Assembly: GCA_001931875.2 (NCBI GenBank)
Contig: MSJH02000243.1
Span: 1-24,774 of the forward strand
Direction of reading: 5' to 3'
DNA length: 24,774 nt
From: Byssochlamys sp. IMV 00236
Taxonomy: Eukaryota; Ascomycota; Eurotiomycetes; Eurotiales; Thermoascaceae
Made by a program: the position numbers and the translations under genes. Shown piece by piece: positions 1 to 10,100 of the stretch (its first letter is position 1; every line of letters begins with the position of its first letter). The notes beneath the pieces were generated by a model. The model was not told where the DNA came from, searched no databases, and worked only from the letters and a program-made list of their open reading frames with translations.

Positions 1-84
1 AAAAAAAAAAAGATGGTGACACTGCAGCTTATTTTGTATGTGTAAATTATCCTCTACCTCTTTTTTCTTTTTTTCTTATTAAGC

Positions 85-700
85 ATGTCATTAAGCAGGC
101 CAAGATTTTTTACAACCAACAAAAGGGGTAAGATAACATAAACATAACCAGAAATAGCCATAGCCATAGAGAGAGAAAGGGAGATACCACGACAATAGTA
201 TCCTCCCCTTTGTGATTTTGAAAGCAATTTTCTAAATATACTTCATCAATAGGCGAGAACTTTGAGCTCAAATCTGAATTGAACAGCGAATATCGTCATC
301 ATCGCAAGGATGCTGTTAAGAAAGTTATTGCCAATATGACAGTGGGCAAGGATGTCAGTGGATTATTTCCTGATGTATTAAAGAATATGCAAACAGAAGA
401 CCTCGAGTTAAAGAAATTGGTGTATCTTTACTTGATGAATTATGCTAAAACACAACCAGAATTAGTTATTCTCGCTGTCAACACGTTTGTAAAGGTAAAG
501 CAAGATATGAAAAATAGCTGTCAACATGATCTCAATTGTGTCTACTAGGATTCCGACGACCCAAACCCTTTGATTAGAGCTTTGGCCATGCGTACTATGG
601 GTTGTTTAAGAGTAGATAAAATTATCGACTACTTGACTGAACCTCTTCGTAAATGCTTAAAGGTAGATATTATACATGTATCCTGTATCTCTTTTAACAC

Positions 701-732
<32 letters not shown>

Positions 733-3007
733 AAGAGAATCCATATGTGAGAAAGACAGCTGCTGTCTGTGTTGCCAAGCTTTATGATCTCAACCCAACA
801 TTAGCGATAGAGCAGGATTTTGTCAATATGGTTAAGGATATGATAGCCGATGTGAATCCTATGGTTGTGGCAAACGCTGTAATTGCCTTATCTGATATGA
901 ACGACGCTACACCTGGCAAAAACATTTTTGAAATCAATTCCAATATCGCAAACAAGTTGCTTCATGCGCTGAATGAATGCACAGAGTAAAGAAAACAAAA
1001 AGACGAGCCATATTATACTTTACTAACTCATTCGAGTCAGATGGGGTCAAATAGCTATCCTGACAGCCATTGGAGACTATAAAGTAACAGATAGTAAAGA
1101 GGCTGAGAGTATCTGTGATAGAGTTATTCCTAGATTGCAACATGCTAATGGCGCAGTCGTGTTGGCTGCTGTAAAAGTAAGTTGTAAAAGAAAGAAAGAT
1201 GATAAAGCACTTATGCTCGTGTTAGGTATTGATGATCAACATGAAATATGTTAAAGAAGAGTCCTTTATCAAGTCTATTTGTAGAAAAATGGCCCCTCCT
1301 TTAGGTAATTCATCTTTGCATTGTACATATAATTGTATACTCATCTTATTTTAGTTACCTTGCTTTCAAGTCCTCCTGAAGTTCAATACATTGCACTGCG
1401 TAACATCAGTCTAATCTTGCAAAAAAGACCAGAAGTACTTAGTAATGAAATCCGTGTGTTTTTTTGCAAATACAATGACCCACCTTATGTGAAATTGGAA
1501 AAGCTTGAGATCATGATAAAGCTATGCAACGACAGAAATGTGGATCAACTATTGAGTGAACTACGAGAGTGAGTAGCAAAGAGCTGTTGATTGATTGTAT
1601 GTTGATCATATGTGTGTGTGTGTGTAGATATGCAAATGAAGTCGATGTGGACTTTGTTCGAAAATCTGTACGTGCAATTGGTCGATGTGCTATCAAGATT
1701 GATGAAGCTGCTGAACGCTGCATCAACGTATTACTGGATTTGATTAACACTGGTGTGAGTTATGTTGTGCAGGAAGCCATCGTTGTCATCAAGGTAAAGT
1801 AGTGCTACAGGGAGGAAAATGATAATCTGATGTTCATGTCTCTGTCTAGGATATATTCCGTAAATACCCTCGCAAGTATGAAGGAATCATTCCTACCTTG
1901 TGTGAAAATCTTGAAGCTTTAGATGAACCTGAAGCCAAAGGTTCATTAATTTGGATCATTGGTGAATACGCTGAAAGGATCGATAATGCAGACGACTTGT
2001 TGAACGTTTTCTTTGATAATTACCATGAAGAAAATTCACAAGTAAGCATTGTGGGATAATTAATTACTCGGCTTGCTAAGTTCTTTTTATACAAGGTACA
2101 ACTTCAATTGTTGACGGCAACAGTGAAATTATTTTTGAAAAAGCCCAACGAAAATCAAGAGTTGGTGCAGCGTGTCCTACAGACGGCTACAACAGAGTGT
2201 GATAATGCTGATATCAGAGACAGAGCATACATTTACTGGCGTTTATTGTCAACAGATCCTCAAGCAGCTAAGGTAAGACCATTGCCACATAGTATCTATT
2301 CAACCTTATTTACGTTTATTTAGGCGGTTATCTTGAGTGAAAAGCCTCCTATTGCAGGTGAAAACGATGGTCTATCTCCTGCATTGCTTGAGACATTGAT
2401 ATACGATATTGGTACATTAGCCTCTGTCTATCATAAGCCTGCTGAGACATTTGTTGCTGGAAAGAAGTTTGGTGCAGATAATGTAAACAAGACTATTACT
2501 GAGTATGTTACAAAACATCATAATGCAAAAGACAAAAAAAAAAAACTTATTCATTTCAATAGACATGCTGAAGATGACGATGTCAATGCTCCACCTCCTC
2601 AAATACAAGCTGCTATCAAAAATAATGATATTGGCAACTTGCTTGATTTGGATTGGGACGAGCCTGCTGCTGAAACACCCAAGTCACCTGTCTCGCCTGC
2701 ACAACAGACTCAACAAGGATCACTTAATGACTTGCTATCCATTGGCGGATCATTCTCAATGAGTCCACAGCCTGAGAGCGCAAAACCTGTCACTAATACA
2801 AACGATATCTTGAGTCTGTTCAATACATCACCCACTACTACCACTACAACAACAACAATAACAACTAGCATGAAGCCAGCCAACACTCAACCCGTCATGG
2901 ATCTTACAGATGATCTGTTTGGAATCCCTACGCAGACTTCTACAACAAACACAGCTAATACACAGCAAAAGAGCCCAACAAAGGATCCTTTTATAGACCT
3001 CTTATGA
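85..3007 (+). CDS. AP-1/AP-2 adaptor complex beta subunit (beta-adaptin), 11 exons
   Basis: Large subunit of a clathrin adaptor complex; acts in vesicle budding at the trans-Golgi/endosome (AP-1) or plasma membrane (AP-2). Exons I infer: 85-127, 253-494, 549-662, 732-985, 1041-1176, 1226-1304, 1355-1568, 1628-1793, 1850-2041, 2096-2272, 2324-3007, giving 766 codons. Joined, it follows animal beta-adaptins almost residue for residue through the armadillo/HEAT trunk ([84 protein letters not shown]). A clathrin-box motif LLDLD follows in the hinge (about nt 2640), then a low-complexity Thr/Gln/Pro tail ending FIDLL. The C-terminal appendage (ear) of animal beta chains is absent, as in yeast Apl2. 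The ATG at 85 is chosen because it gives the conserved FFTTNKRGE start across intron 1. Identity as a beta-adaptin is secure; AP-1 versus AP-2 is not decided. Confidence 0.95.
663..731 (+). other. In-frame intron of the beta-adaptin gene with T18A12 tract
   Basis: Intron 3 of the beta-adaptin gene is 69 nt (23 codons) and contains no in-frame stop. Its 3' part is 18 T (701-718) followed by 12 A (719-730), then the acceptor G. The exon boundaries are set by the conserved run EPLRKCLK before it and [12 protein letters not shown] after it. The pyrimidine tract is thus followed by A residues right up to the AG. Confidence 0.75.
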
Positions 3008-3139
3008 GCGGACGTGTACAATTAAATCCTGAGCATAAAATAAATATCACTTTACTATTATACATCAGTACACGGTAGATGTGCTGTAATGTGATTTGAG
3101 CAGTAAAGTTGATTCAAAGGAGGGAGTAAATAACTTTAT
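3008..3139. other. Tail-to-tail spacer with poly(A) signals
   Basis: There are 132 bp between the stop codons of the convergent beta-adaptin and homeodomain genes. An AATAAA-type signal on the plus strand lies near 3039, and TTTATTT near 3134 would serve the minus strand. The two mature 3' ends probably overlap. Confidence 0.5.
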
Positions 3140-4192
3140 TTAAAAATTCAAGGTCATGTGTAATGACTCTAACAGTAACATACCCTCACTATTGTTTTTG
3201 CCAGTGGAAGGATTAACTTCTGAATTTAAGATGTGCCCTTCAGTTGTCAGAGATGATAGCTGGTTCCCGTAATACTCTTCCTTTTCTCCTTGGTAGTATT
3301 CGATTAATAAATCACTAGGCTTTGAACAGATTTGAGGGCGTGGCATAGCACCGATACTATCTAATGCTTTTGAAGATAGAGATGTGTATAAGCATTGACC
3401 AGGGCCATCCATATCATTATAAGGAAAAGCCTGCGTTTGTTTTGCTTTATGCGTGTTCATGAGTGACTGAAATGGTTCAACAATTGGATGTTGTCGTTTT
3501 GCCAGATTAGTATTGTATAGCAGAAAAGAGGACGGCCGTGGGGATGCAGCAAGCAGATAAGTCGTGAGGTAAGGGGTTGGCATATACGATGCAGTATACT
3601 CATTCACTGTGCTGTGATGAGCCATCTCTTCTGGAAAAGGAAGATTAAACGTAGGGTAAGGGTTCAAAAGTTGAGAATAGTAAGACGGATATAGACCAGT
3701 GGCAACATTCAAATCATGAAAGTCATTTAGAAACGAATCCTCTGTTTTGTTATAGCTAGTACCAGACTTCATATTGCCCGGGTCTTTAAAGCTCGCTGCA
3801 TGATTACCTTGATCCATTGTTATAGTAAGCATGGGGTCTTTATCAAAAGGAATACAGTTTTCGACTGCTGAATCAGTCGCATCGCTGTTGACAACTTCGA
3901 CATCACCTTCTGCAGGACTCATACTCCCTCGCTTGGATCTCTGTCTTCTCTTATGCTTCGCCCTTCGATTCTGAAACCAAGTTGTGATGATCTTTCTTGG
4001 CGTGTTGATACTGCTAGCAATCTGTTGTATCCTTTCCTGTGTAGGGCTTGAATTTTTATCGTACTCGGATTCCAAGATGCGAGCTTCTTCAGCTGAGAAT
4101 CTTCTACGGTGTTTGATCGGCGGTACCCATGGGTCGTCATCCAAGCGGTTCATACGCAAGGTAATTCTAGGTTTAGTCTTTGGTTCGTTCAT
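3140..4192 (-). CDS. Homeodomain transcription factor, intronless
   Basis: 350-residue nuclear DNA-binding protein. The homeodomain spans about residues 27-85: an Arg-rich N-terminal arm (KHRRRFSAEE), two helices, and recognition helix ITTWFQNRRAKHKRR with the invariant W72, F73, N75 and R77 and Gln at the specificity position (Q74). It is followed by a basic stretch (KRRQRSKRG) that can act as a nuclear localisation signal. The remaining 260 residues are Ser/Thr/Pro/Tyr-rich with no recognisable domain, a plausible activation or partner-binding region. The start is an ATG 26 codons before the homeodomain. It has no introns, unlike most neighbours. Fungal homeodomain genes of this plain (non-TALE) type often control development; the target here is unknown. 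It shows no sex-locus context (no TPT/RNA-helicase neighbours), so there is no reason to call it a mating gene. Confidence 0.9.
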   Translation of the reverse strand: MNEPKTKPRITLRMNRLDDDPWVPPIKHRRRFSAEEARILESEYDKNSSPTQERIQQIASSINTPRKIITTWFQNRRAKHKRRQRSKRGSMSPAEGDVEVVNSDATDSAVENCIPFDKDPMLTITMDQGNHAASFKDPGNMKSGTSYNKTEDSFLNDFHDLNVATGLYPSYYSQLLNPYPTFNLPFPEEMAHHSTVNEYTASYMPTPYLTTYLLAASPRPSSFLLYNTNLAKRQHPIVEPFQSLMNTHKAKQTQAFPYNDMDGPGQCLYTSLSSKALDSIGAMPRPQICSKPSDLLIEYYQGEKEEYYGNQLSSLTTEGHILNSEVNPSTGKNNSEGMLLLESLHMTLNF

Positions 4193-4468
4193 GAACTCGT
4201 TTTTTCTAAAAGAGAAGAATGAAAAGGAATACTCGCATCATATGTACTATTTTTATAATGATCTTATTCATATAGGATTGAATCTCTTGATAGATTATAA
4301 TTGAGGGGGAAGCATTTAAGGGATAGCAAATAACAATGGGAAAACACTTGACGCTTAATGGCGTTAGTGATGCATAACCCAGAAATTTATCAACCTGCAG
4401 AATTTTTATTTCTTGTGGGAATTGACATTGGGTATGAACAGGATAAACCTATCGAAAAAAGGAGGTTT
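4193..4468. promoter_or_regulatory. Upstream region of homeodomain gene
   Basis: 276 bp lie between the homeodomain ATG (minus strand, 4192) and the stop codon of the next minus-strand gene at 4469. It must hold the homeodomain promoter and the RING-CH gene's 3' end. The sequence is AT-rich; I could not pick out a convincing TATA box or specific operator. Confidence 0.35.
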
Positions 4469-5281
4469 TTAGACAATAGCATCTATTCTTTCCCTAACGA
4501 GGGTATCTAGCAGTTGTTTCCATAGTTTACAAAGTAGACTTGACCATATCCAAGAAAAAAAGAGTAGATATGTACCTAAAAATAAGCCCAGAAAAAATAA
4601 ACAGATATACACTGCAATGGGCTTTATTTGCTTGGGTATGACATTATGTCTATATATGCAATCCAGATTTATATGCAGAATATTAGTTATCATATCAGCT
4701 GTTCGGTGAATACCTATCACTAAGCAAACACCGATTATGTATACTAATCCAAGCATAGCTTGTCCTGCAAGGGCCGTAGAGTAGTGAACGACATCCAACC
4801 ACACTGCAATTTGTAGCATCTCTTGATCATGCCACGTTTCGTCTCCATCTATTTTGGGCCCTATTTCACTTCCTAAGGCCAGTTCGTCCAAGACCCTTCC
4901 TAACTGGGAAAGGCCAAATACGAGGCCGATGAGAGAAAGGAGACTGAGCAGATGACAGGTAAATGTAAAGAACGTTGCGAGAAAGATACACTTTTTGGAA
5001 GGATAAATATAATTACACGTTCTGCAAACATAGTCTGTATCATAGCGTTTCAAGCATGCTGGATGAGCCTTTTGTAAACATGGACAGGTCGTGACAAAGT
5101 CTGGCTGAATCGATTGCATCATGTATGGACCTATAGCTTTTGTTCTATCCAGGTTATGGCTGTTACAAATGCAGCAAACAGATTCACAGGTATCGTGATT
5201 GTTTGGCATAGCATGAGTAGAACGATCTTTATGTATTCTTTTTGTGTAAGGTGGCAAAAAGTCTATGGATGGTGTTTTCAT
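4469..5281 (-). CDS. RING-CH (RINGv/MARCH)-like multi-pass membrane protein
   Basis: 270 residues, intronless. The N-terminal half carries a C4HC3 zinc-binding pattern: C36-x2-C39, C66-x-C68, H73-x2-C76, C86-x2-C89. This order is that of RINGv domains of MARCH-type ubiquitin E3 ligases, which bind E2 enzymes at membranes. Three strongly hydrophobic segments follow at about 97-125, 168-191 and 219-248, so the protein is likely a membrane-embedded E3 of the secretory/endocytic system with the RING on the cytosolic side. Odd point: only 4 residues separate C68 from H73, whereas MARCH proteins I remember have 7, and no Trp precedes the last pair. A non-ligase zinc protein is therefore possible. 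The ATG at 5281 is the only sensible start. Family assignment is moderate; membrane nature is high. Confidence 0.65.
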   Translation of the reverse strand: MKTPSIDFLPPYTKRIHKDRSTHAMPNNHDTCESVCCICNSHNLDRTKAIGPYMMQSIQPDFVTTCPCLQKAHPACLKRYDTDYVCRTCNYIYPSKKCIFLATFFTFTCHLLSLLSLIGLVFGLSQLGRVLDELALGSEIGPKIDGDETWHDQEMLQIAVWLDVVHYSTALAGQAMLGLVYIIGVCLVIGIHRTADMITNILHINLDCIYRHNVIPKQIKPIAVYICLFFLGLFLGTYLLFFSWIWSSLLCKLWKQLLDTLVRERIDAIV

Positions 5282-5305
5282 TTATAAAAGAAATAAAGCT
5301 CATTA

Positions 5306-5326
5306 TTTTTTTTTTTTAAAAAAAAA
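5306..5326. repeat. T12A9 palindromic homopolymer tract
   Basis: Twelve T (5306-5317) run straight into nine A (5318-5326) just upstream of the RING-CH-like gene start. It is of the same type as the T18A12 tract in the beta-adaptin intron. Confidence 0.85.
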
Positions 5327-5505
5327 GAGAAAAGAGTAGCCATCTGTAATGTAAGGAGTAATAAAAGTGACCATCGTCCTTTTTAGCAGTTTTCCCCCTG
5401 ATCCCCAAATCATTTATGCATAAAAACATTTATACTTAAAAAGGAGAAGAGGAAAGAAATCAAAACCTTCCAGTGTTTCTGTTGGTTTTTATTTAAAAAG
5501 AGATC

Positions 5506-6999
5506 TTACATAACTTGCTGTTTTACTGTAGTAGAGCAACGCCTGTCCCTTTTGCTTAGCTATACAAGGTATTAGTTTATCTTTTTGACTCGAATGAACT
5601 TTACATACCGAGCAAGTTGTGCACCAAGGATACAATCTTCCTGTCGAACTGTCTTCGTGCACAGCTGCTCCTGAATCCAGCAGTTTGTTGCAACCTGTGC
5701 AAGACAGACATTTCTTGTGCCACCGTGATGCCTTGGGGCCAGGTATTTCTTCATGAACCGAAGCAATACGCTCGTTACACCTTGGGCACGCACGAACAAT
5801 GCCAAAACGGGGCAGTGGCTTTTCTCTAGAGCTCATTAAAGATGAAGGTTTTACAAAAGATGTAGTATGGCGACTATAAGGTGAGCAAGGTGCGGATGCA
5901 GGCATCCTTAAATATTGCTCTACTGTTTTATATTCTGGCCCACTGCCAGCAGGCTCATCATTATCTTCATAAAGAAGTGAGCCCTTAGGGATAGCCGGTC
6001 GTGTAGCGGGCATAGACTGAGGAAAGGGTACAATCCTCATGTGCTTTGAAAGTAACTCTTGATCTTGTGGTAGCTCTGTGGTGGTACATTGTTGACAAAA
6101 TGCTCCATTCATATCCGTATACATGGCTGATGGCTGTAAAACTTTGTTGCAACAGGTACACTTGAAGCACTATATGATGCAATTAATACATTTCTATTCT
6201 ATATATGTATTCCATCATACTAACCTTCACATGCAATGCAGAGCTATTTACTACAATATAGCTTTCAACGATAGGCAATGAGCATTCCGAGCAATCCGGT
6301 GTAGATGGCATAAACAGTGCACACTATAAAAAGTATTAGATTATACCAAAATAAGACTCTTTCTGTGTGTATATACTTTTGGATGATATATTTTCTTTAG
6401 AGGATCAATTACAAAAGAGGTGTTATCAAACAATCCTTTACAGCCTTCACATCTTAGACAACTCCAGTGATATCTTTCTTGAGTATCAGGCAGTCTGACC
6501 AATTTTCCAGATAATCTCTGATTACATTCTTGACACACCTTTTCATCCTTAATTGGCTGTTCAATCTGAATTTGTGACAGACGAAATAGATCTCTGGACT
6601 TTAGCTCCTGTAGCTTTGCTCTCCTGTGATCTAACAAAGTACTCAATGGTCTTTCTCTAAACGTTGCTGATTTATTCGGAATTGCTGATAAAAACCGAGG
6701 TTGATTTTCATCAGCTTGCTCCTTTACTGGTGAAACCAGGTTTCTTCGTCCAACAACACTATTTAGGTACCTAGCCTCGAATTTTAGTTTTTTTATTATT
6801 CATGGTAAACAAGCAAAATGTTACCTCGACTGCCATCTATCCACGATACCTGATTTGCTTACGTCTGTTACTTTTTTTTTAAAAGCGTCATTTAGTCAAT
6901 AGTATGGGGAAAAATAAAAATGTACCTACAGGTCGTCTCAAATCCACACTTTTTACATTTTTCATTATGAGATAGCTCTCCACAGCGACAAAAGGGCAT
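5506..6999 (-). CDS. Three-LIM-domain protein, 6 exons
   Basis: Probable cytoskeletal or signalling scaffold; LIM domains are zinc-binding protein-protein modules. Minus-strand exons I infer: 6999-6930, 6870-6825, 6770-6377, 6323-6225, 6169-5609, 5559-5506, total 407 codons plus stop. It opens with a short Cys cluster (MPFCRCGELSHNEKCKKCG), an N-terminal signature I recall from fungal LIM proteins, then VDRWQSRYLNS. LIM1 begins CQEC at about residue 118 (HWSC, CEGC, last Cys C171). LIM2 is CSEC 181-184, HVKC, CTCC, CQQC to about 231. LIM3 is CPRC, WHKKC, CTGC, PWCTTC in the last third. Between LIM2 and LIM3 is a Ser/Pro-rich linker of about 100 residues. The last intron (5560-5608) is inferred from a perfect GTATGT donor and ACTAAT branch site; without it the protein ends at 5489 with a different tail. 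No RhoGAP or kinase domain is visible. Confidence 0.85.
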
Positions 7000-7178
7000 T
7001 TTAGAGTAAGTCTTGGAAGAAGAGTCTTTTATTCAAAATTCGCCTAGTAAGTTAGTCTCTGGATTATTTATATATATTTTAAGAGAATATTTTGCTCAAG
7101 ATTGCATATTGAACTGATTCAAGTCATTTTACTGAATAAAGAGAGAAACATCCTTTTCGATTATAGCATAAACGTTTA
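7000..7178. promoter_or_regulatory. Spacer upstream of LIM gene
   Basis: 179 AT-rich bp lie between the LIM-protein ATG and the stop of the upstream Tti1-like gene, both on the minus strand. It contains the LIM-gene promoter and the Tti1-like 3' end. No specific motif was recognised. Confidence 0.35.
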
Positions 7179-10100
7179 TTAAAAGAGCAAGGTCCTCTTA
7201 TTTTGTATCGATACATCTTTATATGTTTGCCATTCTGGTATCACAAATGGTTTTAGCAAGGCAGATGGTGGACAACTTAGTCTATGCTGTAATTGTGAAT
7301 CTAACAGAAGCTGATATAGCCAAACAGAGTCTGGTTGTTGCCTTGATAATGAATCAAAGAGTGCCATACAAAGGTCCTTTAGCTGTGAATGAATGTTGGA
7401 ATAAGAGTAGTAAAATTTGGTTTCTTCCAAGATCTCTTTTGCCAATGGTTGCTTTACGGGCACATACTTAAGTATATTTGCTAAAGATCTCAAGACACAA
7501 GATTGAGTACGATGATAAGTGGAGTAAATTGAATAGTTCTTTGATGCTGCATTGGCCACTGATGCATCAGATCCCTTTCGTAGCAAAGCTTTAAATTGAG
7601 GCCATATGGATTCAGCGAATTTTCTTGATAGGAAATCGGTTGATACAGCCGAGATCTTTTCAATAAAGATGGCTGCATGGTACACCACATAATTTTCTTT
7701 ATCACCAAAGCGATTCATGACATAGGGCCAAATTTCGTGTGATTGCATGTTGAGCGTCTTTGGCTGATTTGTTAATACAGACACTCCAGAACTGAGAAGC
7801 TGTAGTATTTGTGATCGAAGCTGTGCTGAAGGAGCTGTTAAAAAGTGACTACATTTCTTCATGATATCAACCACCATTGCTTGTTGATGTGTTAGTGGCA
7901 CTTCTTTCTTTTCATCTTCTTGTTCCTTTTTTTCATGTTTATAACCTTCTCCTTCTTTGATTGCTTGTTTCAAAGTGATCTCTTCTTCTGTTTCCTGCTT
8001 TTGCCTGTCCAAAAAGTATTTTCCAATCTCTTCCATTGTTCTATGAGCATCATCCATGTTTCCCATTGTATCTTGTTCGTAAATAAAAGAGTAGATTTCT
8101 TTGCTAACCATAGGTTGCTCATAAACCTCAGTGTCTTCTGATTTTGGACTTGCGTTTCTTTCTTTATCTGGAAGGAAATCTTTCTCTACTGTTTGAACTA
8201 TTTCCAACAACACGCCACATAGTCCCAAACATAACTTTTGATCATGATGATGTCTGTCAAGAGCATCACATATCTCTTCTACGATATCGTCAAGGTATTT
8301 TATGCAATCTGAGCCGCTAACATGAATCAAGGCCTTCAGGACGAGCGGCACTCGAGATTGAGATGATAAGACAGCAATGTGGTGGGATACTGAGTTGATC
8401 ACATAGTCAATGTTTGCTATGGCCAACTCTTTGGCATCGCTTAGCCCGCAAGCTATAGCTATTATATTTAGCGTGATAAGCGCGTATGTGTGTATATAAA
8501 GATTGGATGACCCTAAATGAGCCAATAAAGGATATAATGCGGTGATGAGGAAATCTTGCAGATCTTCTATATCAATAACCGACGTGGCTAAACCGATCAT
8601 CTGTAATCCAAAGCATATAGTGAGAACATAAGAGCTGTCGTCGGCATGTTCAGATATTCCTGATTTTATGATGGATGTCTCCACGTTTGTAGATTCAGAA
8701 GCAGAGAAAATAAGCAAGTTGATAATATCATTTGCCACTTGATTGACGATCGTTTTTAAAGAGTCTGTTGTTTCCAGTTTCTGATCATCATAGTCTATCC
8801 AATTTTCTACATCATTTTCTAATTGATGATTTGTTGCAATGGCGCCTTGTAATAATAAATGTACAATGTAGATTGATTGTGGTTCATTGTTCTCAAGATT
8901 ATCAGTCGACACATATCGCATATAATGGTGCACCCAGCTTTGAATGTTACAATGTCTTCCTATCGTATTGAGCATCTTGCACAGTTTTTCTACCACAGAA
9001 TCACTGACAATGTGTTTGAACCGTGTCTTTGGATACAGTGGTGTTGTTTGCTTCATATCATCCATGTCAATATATTTTTGATTGAACTTGCCTTCCAACA
9101 CATGTAAACTGTCCTTATCAATTTCTAGTGCGGTCATCCAACCATCTGAACACTTGGTTAACACGGTCGAAAGAACGCCCTCTGCTTCATGGCCAAGTGT
9201 CAAGACAAGTCCAGTAATGAGTGATATAATTTCTGATTTTTCCTGCTCATCTCTCACCATGATGTATTTCGGAAAGTTCATCATCCATTCATAAAGCTCG
9301 TCCTTCAAGATTGGCATTATAGTACTGTCATAAGATGCACTAGACGACAGATTCTGCATGTATATCATACATTTATTAGATATCTGATCGTAAGGGTCAT
9401 CACGGTAAGACACCATAGCTCGTATAAGCGATCGAGTGCAGTTGTCCAAAGTGCGTGAACAGGTTGAAAGTATCAAGTATGAAAATTCCAGGTACGCCGA
9501 TCTTGTTCTCCACTCTGCAGATGACCGATTCTTCAGGACAACATCTAATAGAGGTGCTAAACTGGCCTTATTCTTCTCATACCACGCTTTCACTCTTACT
9601 TTGTCCGTGTTCTTTGTCGCCTCGTTCTTTTTCGATCCATGATAGATGGCCAAATCCTGGAGTGTGTGTATTTCAACCAAGTTCTCATTATCTTCATCAT
9701 TCATCACCACTCGAATCAGCTCTCCTAGAATGTGTAAAGTCGTCACAACGACCTGATGCTTCTCTTTCTCCGGTTTTCGAATCAATGTTGTGCATAACTT
9801 TGAAGCAACCCCTGGGAACAGCTTAGCAATGCTGTCAATATCGTATATGTTGTCAATCAGGTACTGATCAAGAACCGTCAGTGCATCCACTCTCAGTTCC
9901 ATCTTTTGGTCGTGTTCGATAATATCAAGCAGCCCTTTAATACTTTGTGATGCTGCTGGTAAAAACGATTCTGCTCTAATAGCTGTCGCTAAAAGGAAAT
10001 TGGGCGATGCTTCAAAAGAACTGTATCTTCCTTCCCTATACTTGGCTGGCAATGCGGCGGATATGCATCTTACAATCAGGTGCTTTACTTCCTCAGAGCA

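Noticed and set aside
3140..4192. Homeodomain gene as part of a mating-type (sex) locus
   Set aside because: Mucorales sex loci carry HMG-box genes beside a transporter and an RNA helicase; none is present here.
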